A stretch of DNA of 55,136 nucleotides from JBJFGR01 sp051892875 (GCA_051892875.1 JBJFGR010000060.1:1-55136), one strand, 5' to 3'. Shown: positions 34,721 to 43,377, numbered from the stretch's first letter. Translations and numbers: made by a program. The notes: generated from the sequence alone by a model not told the origin.

Positions 34721-37306
34721 CTATAAATCCACATCTTTAGCTTTATCTGTCAAACTGTAAATAAGATCTAAAGCTTCTCTAGCTGATATTCTATCAGGAT
34801 TGATTTTGTGAAGTTTTTCGATTATTTCATATGCAATAGTTGAAATAACACTATTAGTTGCAGAATCATTATTAGTATCATAATTTTGATTCTCAACATA
34901 AGGTTGTTTTACTAAAGTTAAGATTTTTTTCTGAGCAATTTTTATGATACTGTTTGGAATACCTGCTAAAGCAGCAACTTCAATACCATATGAACTTTGT
35001 GCAACACCATCTTCGACATTATGTAAAAATACTATTGTTTTATTAGTATCTTTTATCGCACCAAAATGGATATTTTTTATATTTGGATGTAGTTTTGAGA
35101 TATCTGTAAGTTCAAAATAATGAGTAGCAAATAATGTGTATGCTTTAATTTTAGTTGCTAAATATTCAGTAATAGCCCAAGCTAGTGACATACCGTCATA
35201 AGTACTTGTACCTCTACCAATTTCATCCATTAGTATTAAGCTATTTTGAGTTGCATTATGGACAATGCTCGAAGTTTCAGTCATTTCAACCATAAAGGTT
35301 GATCTTCCTGATGATAAATCATCGCTAGCTCCTATTCTTGTAAAAACTCTGTCAATATATGGAATTTTTACTGATTGTGCTGGCACAAAACATCCTGCAT
35401 ATGCCATTATGGTAATTAGTGCACACTGACGCATGTATGTTGATTTACCACCCATATTAGGTCCAGTAATCATTAAAATTTGTTTATCATTATTAATTAA
35501 GGTGTCGTTAGGTATAAATGGATCTTTAGTAAATTGTTCTATTACTGGGTGTCTACCTTCTTTTATTGATAATTCTCTGTCACTTGTAAATGTTGGTCTG
35601 GTGTAATTATATTCAATAGCAGTTATAGCATGACTGTGGAGAACATCAAGTAATGAAAGCAAAGATGATAAATTTGAAAGACCGTTAAGATATGGGATTA
35701 TAAAATTTATAATTTCATCAAAAAGCTTCTTTTCTAAAGCTAATGACTTGCTTTGTGCATTAAGAGCTTTGTCTTCATATTCTTTAAGTTCTGGAGTTAT
35801 ATACCTTTCGCTATTTTTTAAAGTTTGTCTTCGGATATATTCATCTGGTATAGGATTATTTAAAGCCCCAATTTTTGAGATTTCAATATAGAAGCCATGA
35901 ATTTTATTGTAATTAACTTTTAAATTGTTTATTCCTGTTCTTTGTTTTTCTCGAATTTCAATTTCATTTAAGAAAGACATTGTTCCATTTGTTAACTCTC
36001 TTAGTTCATCTAATTCTTTATTGAAACCGTCTTTTATAACACCTCCTTCTCTGATTACAACAGGAGGTACTTCCTTTATACCTTTTTCTAAGATATCTAA
36101 AATATCAGGAAATTCTTCTAATTTTGAAGCAAAAGTGTTCAGTAAAGGAGATGATTCTGAAAGGAGTTTTTTTATTTGAGGAAGTATTTGTAAAGTATTT
36201 CTGATTTTGCATAAATCACGTGGTCTAATATTTTGCAATGCAAGCCTTGCAATAACTCTTTCAATATCACCAACTTCACGTAATAGATCTGAGAGTTCAT
36301 GGTTATCTATATTGTTGATAATTGATTCAATTAAATCATATTGTTTTTCAATAGCGTCAATATTTCTTGAGGGATGCACTAAATGTCTTTTCAATAATCT
36401 AGAACCCATTGGAGTTGAACACTTATCAAGAGTTTGTGCTAATGTATGATCATTTTTTCCCTGAATATTTGTTGTTATTTCTAGGTTGCGAATAGTGTTA
36501 GCATCAATTATAACAAATTGATTATCTTGTTCTTTAATAAGAGATTTTATATGAATAAGAGGGGTTTTTTGAGTTTCTTTTACATAGTATAGTAAGGCTC
36601 CTGCCGCACATATGCCAATAGTTATACTATCTAATTCAAAACCACCTAAATCTTTAGTATGAAAATGATTAGTTAAAATTTTAAAACACGAGTTGTAATC
36701 AAATTCCCAAACTGGTCGTCTTCTTAATCCTCGGTAATTAGTTAAATCATTAATTTTATAAAAATCTTCTGAATATAAACATTCGGAAGGATTTATTCTT
36801 TGAAGAATGTTTTGAATGGCATTAAAGTCACTATTTTCAAAACAATAAAATTCACCATTACTTAAGTTTAAGTAACTAACAGCAAAAGATAATTGATCGT
36901 TACAAACGCAAGCAATATAATTGTCTTGTTTTTCTTTCAATAAGTTTTCGTCGGTTACAGTACCAGGTGTAATAATTCGAGAAACTTTTCTTTCTAAAGG
37001 ACCTTTTGTTGTAGCAGGATCTCCTACTTGTTCACATATAACCGCACTTTCTCCTGCATCGATTAGTTTTGAGAGGTAATTATCTACAGAATGATAAGGT
37101 ACGCCAGCCATAGGTATTGGCTGACCATTATATTTACCTCTTTTTGTTAAAGTAATATCAAGAATTGCTGATGCTTTACGTGCGTCTTCAAAGAAAGTTT
37201 CATAAAAATCTCCCATCCTGTACAAAACTATAGTATTTGGGTACTTTTTCTTAATTTCTATGTATTGTTGCATCATAGGGGTTATTTTATTTTCATTATC
37301 CGACAT
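34721..37306 (-). CDS. mutS: DNA mismatch repair protein MutS
   Basis: Recognises mismatches and small loops and, with MutL, starts methyl-directed repair. The 861 residues match the usual length. The N-terminal mismatch-binding domain has the YRMGDFYETFFEDA motif with the Phe-x-Glu wedge. The ATPase domain has Walker A GPNMGGKSTYMRQ, then LILMDEIGRGTSTYDG and TLFATHYFELTD. An AGAG site lies about seven bases before the ATG. It converges on nlpD with eight bases between stops and no visible terminator, and is divergent from pncC. Confidence 0.98.
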   Translation of the reverse strand: MSDNENKITPMMQQYIEIKKKYPNTIVLYRMGDFYETFFEDARKASAILDITLTKRGKYNGQPIPMAGVPYHSVDNYLSKLIDAGESAVICEQVGDPATTKGPLERKVSRIITPGTVTDENLLKEKQDNYIACVCNDQLSFAVSYLNLSNGEFYCFENSDFNAIQNILQRINPSECLYSEDFYKINDLTNYRGLRRRPVWEFDYNSCFKILTNHFHTKDLGGFELDSITIGICAAGALLYYVKETQKTPLIHIKSLIKEQDNQFVIIDANTIRNLEITTNIQGKNDHTLAQTLDKCSTPMGSRLLKRHLVHPSRNIDAIEKQYDLIESIINNIDNHELSDLLREVGDIERVIARLALQNIRPRDLCKIRNTLQILPQIKKLLSESSPLLNTFASKLEEFPDILDILEKGIKEVPPVVIREGGVIKDGFNKELDELRELTNGTMSFLNEIEIREKQRTGINNLKVNYNKIHGFYIEISKIGALNNPIPDEYIRRQTLKNSERYITPELKEYEDKALNAQSKSLALEKKLFDEIINFIIPYLNGLSNLSSLLSLLDVLHSHAITAIEYNYTRPTFTSDRELSIKEGRHPVIEQFTKDPFIPNDTLINNDKQILMITGPNMGGKSTYMRQCALITIMAYAGCFVPAQSVKIPYIDRVFTRIGASDDLSSGRSTFMVEMTETSSIVHNATQNSLILMDEIGRGTSTYDGMSLAWAITEYLATKIKAYTLFATHYFELTDISKLHPNIKNIHFGAIKDTNKTIVFLHNVEDGVAQSSYGIEVAALAGIPNSIIKIAQKKILTLVKQPYVENQNYDTNNDSATNSVISTIAYEIIEKLHKINPDRISAREALDLIYSLTDKAKDVDL

Positions 37307-37409
37307 TTTAATTCTCTTTTAACTTGATATACATACGAACTTTAATATGACAATTTTAACATAAGAAGTACTTGATTAAAGAAAATAAATATGTAATTAT
37401 ATGGAGACC

Positions 37410-37433
37410 ATAATTTATTATCATAATTTATTA
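37410..37433. repeat. Tandem 13-base AT-rich repeat
   Basis: ATAATTTATTA occurs twice, at 37410-37420 and 37423-37433, separated by TC. It lies in the 218-base divergent gap between mutS and pncC. It may be a protein-binding site or simple low-complexity sequence. Confidence 0.5.
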
Positions 37434-37524
37434 TTAAGATTTAAAAGAAGAAAAAATAAAAAGACACAACATTAAAATAAAAAAAATTATAAATAGTCAT
37501 AAAATAATACAAGGAGGCAAAGTT

Positions 37525-38037
37525 ATGGATAGTCTACAGTTACAAGACAAAATTTTAGAAATTTCTCAAATGATGGGAAATAATCTTCTTTCTAAAAATT
37601 TAATATTATCAACAGCTGAGTCATGCACTGGTGGTTTAATTAGTGCTTTTATTACAGAAATAAGTGGCTCGTCTGCTTGGTTTGATAGATCTTTTATTAC
37701 CTACACAAATAAAGCAAAATCAGAAATGCTAGGCATTGATTTAAAGGAAATAGAATTAAATGGTGCTGTTAGTGAAAAAACTGTTATATCGATGGCTTTA
37801 GGGGCTTTAAAATATTCAGATGCAGATTTGTCTGTTGCTGTTAGCGGGGTGGCAGGACCGACAGGAGGTACTGTTTATAACCCTATTGGAACAGTATGGA
37901 TGGCTTGGGCGTACAAAAATAAAATTTTTAAAACATACAGAGCATCATTTGAAGGAAATCGTCAAGAAATTAGATTGCAGACTGTTTTGCTCGCTATGAA
38001 TGTTGTTAACGATTTTATAAAAAAATTAAATAAATAA
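37525..38037 (+). CDS. pncC: Nicotinamide-nucleotide amidase PncC (CinA C-terminal domain protein)
   Basis: Deamidates nicotinamide mononucleotide to nicotinate mononucleotide in NAD salvage. The 170 residues correspond to the stand-alone C-terminal domain of CinA. STAESCTGGLISAFITEISG and AVSGVAGPTGGTVYNPIGTV carry the family signature residues. An AGGAGG ribosome site lies about six bases before the ATG. The gene immediately upstream of recA is the same kind as in E. coli (ygaD). Confidence 0.92.
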   Translation: MDSLQLQDKILEISQMMGNNLLSKNLILSTAESCTGGLISAFITEISGSSAWFDRSFITYTNKAKSEMLGIDLKEIELNGAVSEKTVISMALGALKYSDADLSVAVSGVAGPTGGTVYNPIGTVWMAWAYKNKIFKTYRASFEGNRQEIRLQTVLLAMNVVNDFIKKLNK

Positions 38038-38066
38038 TATTATTTTTATTTTGTATAAAAAATATC

Positions 38067-38095
38067 TTGATTTTTAAATTTAAGATATGTATTAT
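38067..38095 (+). promoter_or_regulatory. Promoter of recA, without a canonical SOS box
   Basis: TTGATT at 38067-38072 and TATTAT at 38090-38095 are 17 bases apart. An inverted repeat, ATATCTT at 38062-38068 and AAGATAT at 38082-38088, overlaps the -35 box and spacer. No CTGT-N8-ACAG LexA site is present in the 96 bases before recA. Confidence 0.5.
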
Positions 38096-38133
38096 AGATA
38101 TTGTTGATTGTAGTTTTTTGAGGAGAAGTAATA

Positions 38134-39249
38134 ATGGCAACGATAAAATCATCAGTTGCAGGTAATGATAAAGCTAAAGCTTTGGAAAGTGCTATTGATC
38201 AAATTAATAAACAAATGGGTAAAGGTTCGATAATGAAGCTAGGAGAAAATAATAAGCTTGATATTGAATCAATATCAACAGGTTCTCTTTCTCTTGATAT
38301 AGCTTTAGGCATTGGTGGTCTTCCATGTGGTCGTATTATTGAAATTTATGGTCCTGAAAGTTCTGGTAAAACAACTTTAACTTTAGAACTAATTGCACAA
38401 GCTCAGAAAAAAGGTAAAACATGTGCATTTATTGATGCAGAACACGCATTAGATCCTATTTACGCTAGTAAGTTAGGTGTAAATATTAACGAATTGTATG
38501 TTTCTCAACCAGACAATGGTGAACAAGCTTTAGACATTTGTGATATCTTAGTTCGTTCAGGTGGTATAGATGTTATAGTTGTTGACTCTGTAGCAGCGTT
38601 AGTACCACGTGCCGAAATTGAAGGTGATATGGGTGATTCCCATATGGGTGTACAAGCTAGATTGATGTCTCAAGCCTTAAGAAAACTCACAGGTAGTATT
38701 AAGCAAGCAAATTGTATGTGTGTTTTTATCAACCAGCTTCGTATGAAAATTGGCGTAATGTTTGGAAATCCAGAAACTACAACAGGTGGTCAGGCGTTAA
38801 AATATTATGCATCTGTAAGATTGGATATTAGAAAAGGTGTTCCTATCAAGGATGGTGAAGATATTATCGGTAGTGAAACCAAAGTAAAAGTAGTAAAAAA
38901 TAAGGTGGCACCTCCATTTAAAACTGCAGAATTTCAAATTTTATATAACAAGGGAATAAGTATAGAAAGTGAAATTGTCGATTTAGGACAAAAGTGTGGA
39001 ATCCTTGATAAATCAGGTGCCTGGTTCTCATATAATGGAGAAAAAATTGGTCAGGGTAAAAATAATGTAATCAAATACTTAGTAGAACACCCTGAAGTAA
39101 AAGAAGAATTAATTGCAAAAATTAGAGATTATTATCAGAATAAGAATGATTATTCAGAAACTGCTGATGTTGGTGGAGTAACTGATGAAGATCTTGTTAC
39201 TATAGGTATTGAAGAACTAGAAACAGCTGAAATACCAGATGATTTATAG
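38134..39249 (+). CDS. recA: Recombinase RecA
   Basis: Central recombinase that forms filaments on single-stranded DNA, catalyses strand exchange and stimulates LexA self-cleavage. The 371 residues contain Walker A GPESSGKTT, VVDSVAALVPRAEIEGDMGD, the L2 region (FINQLRMKIGVMFGNPETTT, then GGQALKYYASVRLDIRK) and an acidic C-terminus (LVTIGIEELETAEIPDD). A GAGGAG site lies just before the ATG. It lies between pncC and recX, with a terminator before recX that could keep RecX levels low. Confidence 0.98.
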   Translation: MATIKSSVAGNDKAKALESAIDQINKQMGKGSIMKLGENNKLDIESISTGSLSLDIALGIGGLPCGRIIEIYGPESSGKTTLTLELIAQAQKKGKTCAFIDAEHALDPIYASKLGVNINELYVSQPDNGEQALDICDILVRSGGIDVIVVDSVAALVPRAEIEGDMGDSHMGVQARLMSQALRKLTGSIKQANCMCVFINQLRMKIGVMFGNPETTTGGQALKYYASVRLDIRKGVPIKDGEDIIGSETKVKVVKNKVAPPFKTAEFQILYNKGISIESEIVDLGQKCGILDKSGAWFSYNGEKIGQGKNNVIKYLVEHPEVKEELIAKIRDYYQNKNDYSETADVGGVTDEDLVTIGIEELETAEIPDDL

Positions 39250-39270
39250 TTGTAATTATTAAATTATTTT

Positions 39271-39302
39271 AGCCACATTGTTTTTGACATTGTGGCTTTT
39301 TA
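39271..39302 (+). terminator. Terminator between recA and recX
   Basis: AGCCACA at 39271-39277 pairs with TGTGGCT at 39291-39297, followed by TTTTTAAA. It lies ten bases before recX. In E. coli a terminator in the same place limits recX transcription to readthrough from recA. Confidence 0.8.
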
Positions 39303-39311
39303 AATTGCAAA

Positions 39312-39770
39312 ATGATAGATGAAAAAATATTAAAAAAAGCCTTAGCTTACTCTCTTAATATATTAGGTAAAAGAGAGTATTCTCAATATGATATACAACA
39401 AAAAATAAGCCAAAAGTATGGTGATGATTATGTTGATAAGGTAATTATGTATCTTCAGAAGCATGGCTACCAAAGTGATGCTAGATGTTGTGAAAGTATA
39501 ATTAGATCTTATGCCTTTAGAAATTATGGATTAAAACGAATAAAGCAAGAGTTGCTGAATAGAAAAATTTCATTAAGTTTTTTAGACAATTTATTACCTA
39601 CAATGAATATAGATTGGGTTGAACGAGCAACTGAATTTGTAATAAAAAAGTATGGAGATGTTTCATTATATTCTTTGGAAGATAAAAGAAAAATTTGTGC
39701 TCTATTATTACGAAGAGGTTACAGTATGAATGAAGCTATCTCTGCAATAAAAAAATCTTTATTAAAGTAA
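39312..39770 (+). CDS. recX: Regulatory protein RecX
   Basis: Small helical protein that caps RecA filaments and inhibits their extension. The 152 residues show the tandem three-helix RecX repeats: ALAYSLNILGKREYSQYDIQ, RSYAFRNYGLKRIKQELLNR, and a third beginning near residue 105 with DKRKICALLLRRGYSMNEAI. The position after recA and its terminator confirms the call. Confidence 0.9.
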   Translation: MIDEKILKKALAYSLNILGKREYSQYDIQQKISQKYGDDYVDKVIMYLQKHGYQSDARCCESIIRSYAFRNYGLKRIKQELLNRKISLSFLDNLLPTMNIDWVERATEFVIKKYGDVSLYSLEDKRKICALLLRRGYSMNEAISAIKKSLLK

Positions 39771-39810
39771 GAGTAGTGTAAAACAATACTTAGATATTAT
39801 ATTTTTATTG

Positions 39811-39819
39811 TGTTAGAAT
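39811..39819 (+). promoter_or_regulatory. Extended -10 promoter of alaS
   Basis: TGTTAGAAT is an extended -10 element (TG at 39811, TAGAAT at 39814-39819) about 75 bases before alaS. The predicted start site near 39826 coincides with the left edge of a 22-base palindrome. Confidence 0.45.
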
Positions 39820-39826
39820 ATGAAAA

Positions 39827-39848
39827 ATTTAAGAAAAATTTCTTAAAT
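39827..39848. promoter_or_regulatory. Palindrome at the presumed alaS transcription start
   Basis: ATTTAAGAAA at 39827-39836 and TTTCTTAAAT at 39839-39848 are perfect inverted 10-base arms around AA. E. coli alanyl-tRNA synthetase is known to repress its own gene by binding a palindrome flanking the start site, so an operator is a reasonable idea. In AT-rich DNA such palindromes also occur by chance. Confidence 0.4.
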
Positions 39849-39892
39849 AAAACAGTGTATTACTAGATGTATATGATCTAAGTAGGTGTTTT

Positions 39893-42526
39893 ATGTACAT
39901 GACAACTTCAGAGATTCGTAAAGCGTTTCTCGATTATTATCATTCAAAAGGTCATGAGGTTGTGAGATCAAGTTCATTGGTTCCACATAATGATCCAACT
40001 TTACTCTTTACCAATGCAGGAATGAATCAATTTAAGGATATCTTTTTAGGTAAGGAAGTTCGTAATTATACAAGAGCAACAACAGCCCAAAGATGTGTTA
40101 GAGCTGGAGGTAAACATAATGATTTAGATAATGTTGGTTATACTGCAAGACATCATACATTTTTTGAAATGTTGGGTAATTTTAGCTTTGGTGATTATTT
40201 TAAGCATGATGCTATTCATTTTGCCTGGGGATTTTTAACTGGTATTTTGCAATTACCTAAGGAAAAATTAACCGTAACTGTGTATCAAACAGATGATGAA
40301 GCTTATGATATATGGCATAACGAAATTGGATTACCATCTGATAGAATAATTCGTATAGGAGATAACAAAGGTGCTCCTTATGCGTCTGATAACTTTTGGC
40401 AAATGGGAGATACAGGACCTTGTGGACCTTGTACTGAAATATTTTATGATCACGGTGCTGATATTTGGGGTGGCCCTCCAGGATCTCCAGAAGAAGATGG
40501 TGATCGTTTTATAGAAATATGGAATATTGTGTTCATGCAGTTCAATAGAAAGTCTGATGGGACATTTGAGAAACTGCCTAAACCGTCTGTTGATACAGGA
40601 ATGGGGTTAGAAAGAATTTCAGCTGTAATGCAAAATGTTCATTCTAACTATGATATTGATTTATTTAAAGATTTAATAGCTGGAGTTGCTAAGCTATTAA
40701 ATGTTACCGATCTTACAAATAAATCATTAAGAGTAATAGCTGATCATATTCGTTCTTGTTCATTCTTAATTTCTGATGGTGTTTTACCTTCTAATGAAGG
40801 TAGGGGCTATGTATTAAGACGTATAATTAGACGAGCTGTTAGACATGGTAGATTACTAGGTTCTAGAGATGTATTCTTTTACAAGCTTGTAAAAGAATTG
40901 GCGAAATTAATGGGGGATGCTTATCCTGAATTAATAAGTAATCAGTCAATAATAGAAGATGCTTTAAAGAGAGAAGAAGAGCAGTTTATAAGAACTTTGG
41001 ATAGAGGATTATCATTATTAAATGATGAATTATCAAAATTAGGCGAAAGCAAAGAAATCCCAGGTTCTGTAGTATTTAAGTTATATGATACATATGGATT
41101 TCCTGTTGATTTAACAGCTGATGTTGTGAGGGATGCTGGTTATTCTTTAGATTTAGCTGGATTCGATGCAGAAATGGCAAAACAAAAGAAGAGGGCTAAA
41201 GAATCTTCAAGTTTTGATGTAGACTACAATGCTCAGATTAAAGTTAACTCAAATACTGAATTTTTAGGATACAATCAATTGTGTGTTAACACAAAAATAT
41301 TAGCTTTGTATTCTGATAATGAAGAAGTAGAAACTTTATCGACAGATGAGCAAGGTGTTATTGTCTTAGATAAAACTCCATTTTATGCTGAATTAGGCGG
41401 TCAAATGGGGGATAAAGGCGTAATTATTGTTAATGACAATTGTGTATTTAGAGTTTTAGATACTAAAAAAATTGGTAATACAGTAATTCACATTGGAAAA
41501 GTGGAACTAGGGTTATTTATTAAAAACCAGGAAGTGATGGCTAAAGTTGATGAAGATATACATAAATTAGTATGTGCTCATCATAGTTCTACTCATTTGT
41601 TGCAAGCTGCTTTACGACATGTTGTAGGTACCCATGTTGTTCAAAAAGGTTCGTCAGTAACTAATGAACATTTGCGTTTTGACTATAGTCATAACGAACC
41701 TCTTACCAATGAACAGATTTTTAAGATAGAGTCTTTGGTTAACGATATTATTTGTAAGAATATAGCCGTTGACACTAAAATAATGAATCTTGAAGAAGCT
41801 AAAAAAACAGGTGCTATGGCGCTTTTTGGTGAAAAATACGATAATGATGTTAGAGTTGTATCAATGGGTGATTTTTCATGCGAATTGTGCGGTGGTACTC
41901 ATGTAAAGCATACTGGAGATATAGGTTGCTTTAAGATTGTATCTGACTCAAGTATTGCGTCTGGTGTAAGAAGAATTGAAGCTAAGGTAAGTTCTTCAGC
42001 ATTAGCATATATTCAGAAATTAACACAAGTTCTTGATGATTCTGCTAGTATGCTAAAGATTGATGCTTTAGGTTTATCTGATAAATTAACTCAATCTTTA
42101 GAATATACAAAAAAAGTAGAAAAAGAAGTTGAATTATTAAAAGAGAAACTTGCATTAGCATCGGTTAAGCGATTAATGGAATCTTTAACTGTGATTAATG
42201 GTATGAATGTATTAATCGATACAGTTTACGATATTCAGGTTAAAGAGCTAAGAATAATGCTAGATGATTTAAAGAATAGGATTAAATCTGGTATTATTTT
42301 AATAGCTTCAGTTGTTGACGGAAAAGTATCTTTAATTTCAGGTGTAACAAAAGACTTAACTAATAAAATTAAAGCAGGGGAACTTGTAGGACACGTAGCA
42401 AGCCAAATTGGAGGCAAGGGTGGTGGAAGACCTGATATGGCTCAAGGTGGCGGTACTGATGTGTCTGCTTTACCAATAGTTATGAAAAATGTAACAGCTT
42501 GGATTCAAGAAAAAACTAATAATTAG
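39893..42526 (+). CDS. alaS: Alanyl-tRNA synthetase
   Basis: Charges tRNA-Ala and edits mischarged Ser and Gly. The 877 residues cover the class II catalytic core (FTNAGMNQFKDIFLG, TARHHTFFEMLGNFSFGDYF, GMGLERISAVMQ), the editing domain with zinc-binding HHSSTHLLQAALRHVVG and SCELCGGTHVKHTGDIG, and the C-terminal C-Ala domain (GGKGGGRPDMAQGGG). The ATG at 39893 has an AGG site about seven bases upstream; another ATG two codons later is possible. csrA follows after a terminator, as in E. coli. Confidence 0.98.
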   Translation: MYMTTSEIRKAFLDYYHSKGHEVVRSSSLVPHNDPTLLFTNAGMNQFKDIFLGKEVRNYTRATTAQRCVRAGGKHNDLDNVGYTARHHTFFEMLGNFSFGDYFKHDAIHFAWGFLTGILQLPKEKLTVTVYQTDDEAYDIWHNEIGLPSDRIIRIGDNKGAPYASDNFWQMGDTGPCGPCTEIFYDHGADIWGGPPGSPEEDGDRFIEIWNIVFMQFNRKSDGTFEKLPKPSVDTGMGLERISAVMQNVHSNYDIDLFKDLIAGVAKLLNVTDLTNKSLRVIADHIRSCSFLISDGVLPSNEGRGYVLRRIIRRAVRHGRLLGSRDVFFYKLVKELAKLMGDAYPELISNQSIIEDALKREEEQFIRTLDRGLSLLNDELSKLGESKEIPGSVVFKLYDTYGFPVDLTADVVRDAGYSLDLAGFDAEMAKQKKRAKESSSFDVDYNAQIKVNSNTEFLGYNQLCVNTKILALYSDNEEVETLSTDEQGVIVLDKTPFYAELGGQMGDKGVIIVNDNCVFRVLDTKKIGNTVIHIGKVELGLFIKNQEVMAKVDEDIHKLVCAHHSSTHLLQAALRHVVGTHVVQKGSSVTNEHLRFDYSHNEPLTNEQIFKIESLVNDIICKNIAVDTKIMNLEEAKKTGAMALFGEKYDNDVRVVSMGDFSCELCGGTHVKHTGDIGCFKIVSDSSIASGVRRIEAKVSSSALAYIQKLTQVLDDSASMLKIDALGLSDKLTQSLEYTKKVEKEVELLKEKLALASVKRLMESLTVINGMNVLIDTVYDIQVKELRIMLDDLKNRIKSGIILIASVVDGKVSLISGVTKDLTNKIKAGELVGHVASQIGGKGGGRPDMAQGGGTDVSALPIVMKNVTAWIQEKTNN

Positions 42527-42535
42527 TTACTAATA

Positions 42536-42578
42536 AAAACTCTTCTTATATTAAATATTGTATGAGAAGAGTTTTATA
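42536..42578 (+). terminator. Terminator of alaS
   Basis: AAAACTCTTCT at 42536-42546 pairs perfectly with AGAAGAGTTTT at 42565-42575, ending in TTTTATATT. The A-rich left arm means it could also work on the other strand. Confidence 0.85.
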
Positions 42579-42711
42579 TTCATCAAAAAAATTACACAAA
42601 TTTAATTTGTTTATCGCTAAAGTTTAATAATTTTACTAAAATATAGATGTATTATTAAAATAACAATATTAGTAAATTAAAATACTTGTATATAGAATAT
42701 TTGAATTTCTG

Positions 42712-42740
42712 TTTATATTTAATTCTAAATAATGTATTAT
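42712..42740 (+). promoter_or_regulatory. Possible promoter of csrA
   Basis: TTTATA at 42712-42717 and TATTAT at 42735-42740 are 17 bases apart. The short leader that follows has two GGA motifs (42743-42745 and 42768-42770, the second in the ribosome site), which are the core of CsrA binding sites and could allow autoregulation. Confidence 0.35.
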
Positions 42741-42779
42741 ATAGGAACATAAGTGCAAAAAAAATGAGGAATATTGTTC

Positions 42780-42974
42780 ATGTTAATTTTGACAAGACGT
42801 ATAGATGAATCACTAACCATTAATGGTAATGTAAAAATAACAGTTCTTAGTATAAAAGGTAATCAGATAAGAATAGGTATTGAAGCACCTAAGGATGTTT
42901 CTATTCAGAGGACTGAATTACTAGAGAATGATGATTTTATTGGTGAAAAATTAAAGGAATCTAATAAAAAATAA
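42780..42974 (+). CDS. csrA: Carbon storage regulator CsrA (RsmA)
   Basis: Dimeric RNA-binding protein that controls translation and stability of many mRNAs by binding GGA motifs near ribosome sites; its output is set by the BarA/UvrY system in relatives. The ATG at 42780 gives 64 residues starting MLILTRRIDESLTI, with a GAGGA site nine bases upstream; a TTG two codons earlier is unlikely. KGNQIRIGIEAPKDVSIQR carries the RNA-contact region, with the key arginine retained. It lies between alaS and tRNA-Ser, as in E. coli. Confidence 0.96.
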   Translation: MLILTRRIDESLTINGNVKITVLSIKGNQIRIGIEAPKDVSIQRTELLENDDFIGEKLKESNKK

Positions 42975-43003
42975 GTTTTTTTAGTTTTTTTTAAAAAAAA
43001 AGC

Positions 43004-43031
43004 TTGACAATATTCTATAACAAAGTAAAAT
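43004..43031 (+). promoter_or_regulatory. Promoter of the tRNA-Ser/tRNA-Arg cluster
   Basis: A consensus TTGACA at 43004-43009 and TAAAAT at 43026-43031 are 16 bases apart. The following GCACGCAC is a rare GC-rich stretch in this DNA and occupies the discriminator, the feature that makes stable-RNA promoters sensitive to (p)ppGpp. relA is in the same window. Confidence 0.75.
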
Positions 43032-43051
43032 GCACGCACAACGTATTTGTT

Positions 43052-43142
43052 GGTGAGATGACCGAGAGGCCGAAGGTACTCCCCTGCTAAGGGAGCATAC
43101 TCCAAAAGAGTATCGAGGGTTCGAATCCCTCTCTCACCGCCA
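43052..43142 (+). tRNA. tRNA-Ser (anticodon GCT)
   Basis: The acceptor stem pairs GGTGAGA (43052-43058) with TCTCACC (43132-43138), followed by G and an encoded CCA. The anticodon stem CTCCC/GGGAG presents GCT, reading AGC and AGU. A long variable arm (ATACTCC/GAGTAT region), typical of class II serine tRNAs, and the GGTTCGAATCC T arm are present. The position after csrA matches E. coli serV. Confidence 0.97.
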
Positions 43143-43147
43143 TTTTA

Positions 43148-43224
43148 GCACCCTTAGCTCAGCTGGATAGAGTACTCGGCTACGAACCGAGCGGTCGAAG
43201 GTTCGAATCCTTCAGGGTGCGCCA
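43148..43224 (+). tRNA. tRNA-Arg (anticodon ACG), copy 1
   Basis: A 77-base gene with acceptor pairing GCACCCT/AGGGTGC, discriminator G and encoded CCA. The anticodon stem CTCGG/CCGAG holds ACG, which after A-to-I editing reads CGU, CGC and CGA. It starts five bases after tRNA-Ser. Confidence 0.97.
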
Positions 43225-43249
43225 TTCAAATAATGTAGAATACATCAGG

Positions 43250-43326
43250 GCACCCTTAGCTCAGCTGGATAGAGTACTCGGCTACGAACCGAGCGGTCGA
43301 AGGTTCGAATCCTTCAGGGTGCGCCA
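43250..43326 (+). tRNA. tRNA-Arg (anticodon ACG), copy 2
   Basis: Identical in all 77 bases to copy 1, 25 bases downstream. The seven bases after the CCA (TTCAAAT or TTCAAAT-like) are also shared, so the pair looks like a recent or homogenised tandem duplication. E. coli has a similar argVYZQ array after serV. Confidence 0.97.
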
Positions 43327-43368
43327 TTCAAATTCTTTTATAATATTTCTTTCAATCTTTCCTAGTTG

Positions 43369-43377
43369 TGGTAGAAT
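43369..43377 (+). promoter_or_regulatory. Extended -10 promoter of dnaB
   Basis: TGGTAGAAT is an extended -10 element about 36 bases before the dnaB ATG. I see no good -35 box. Confidence 0.4.
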
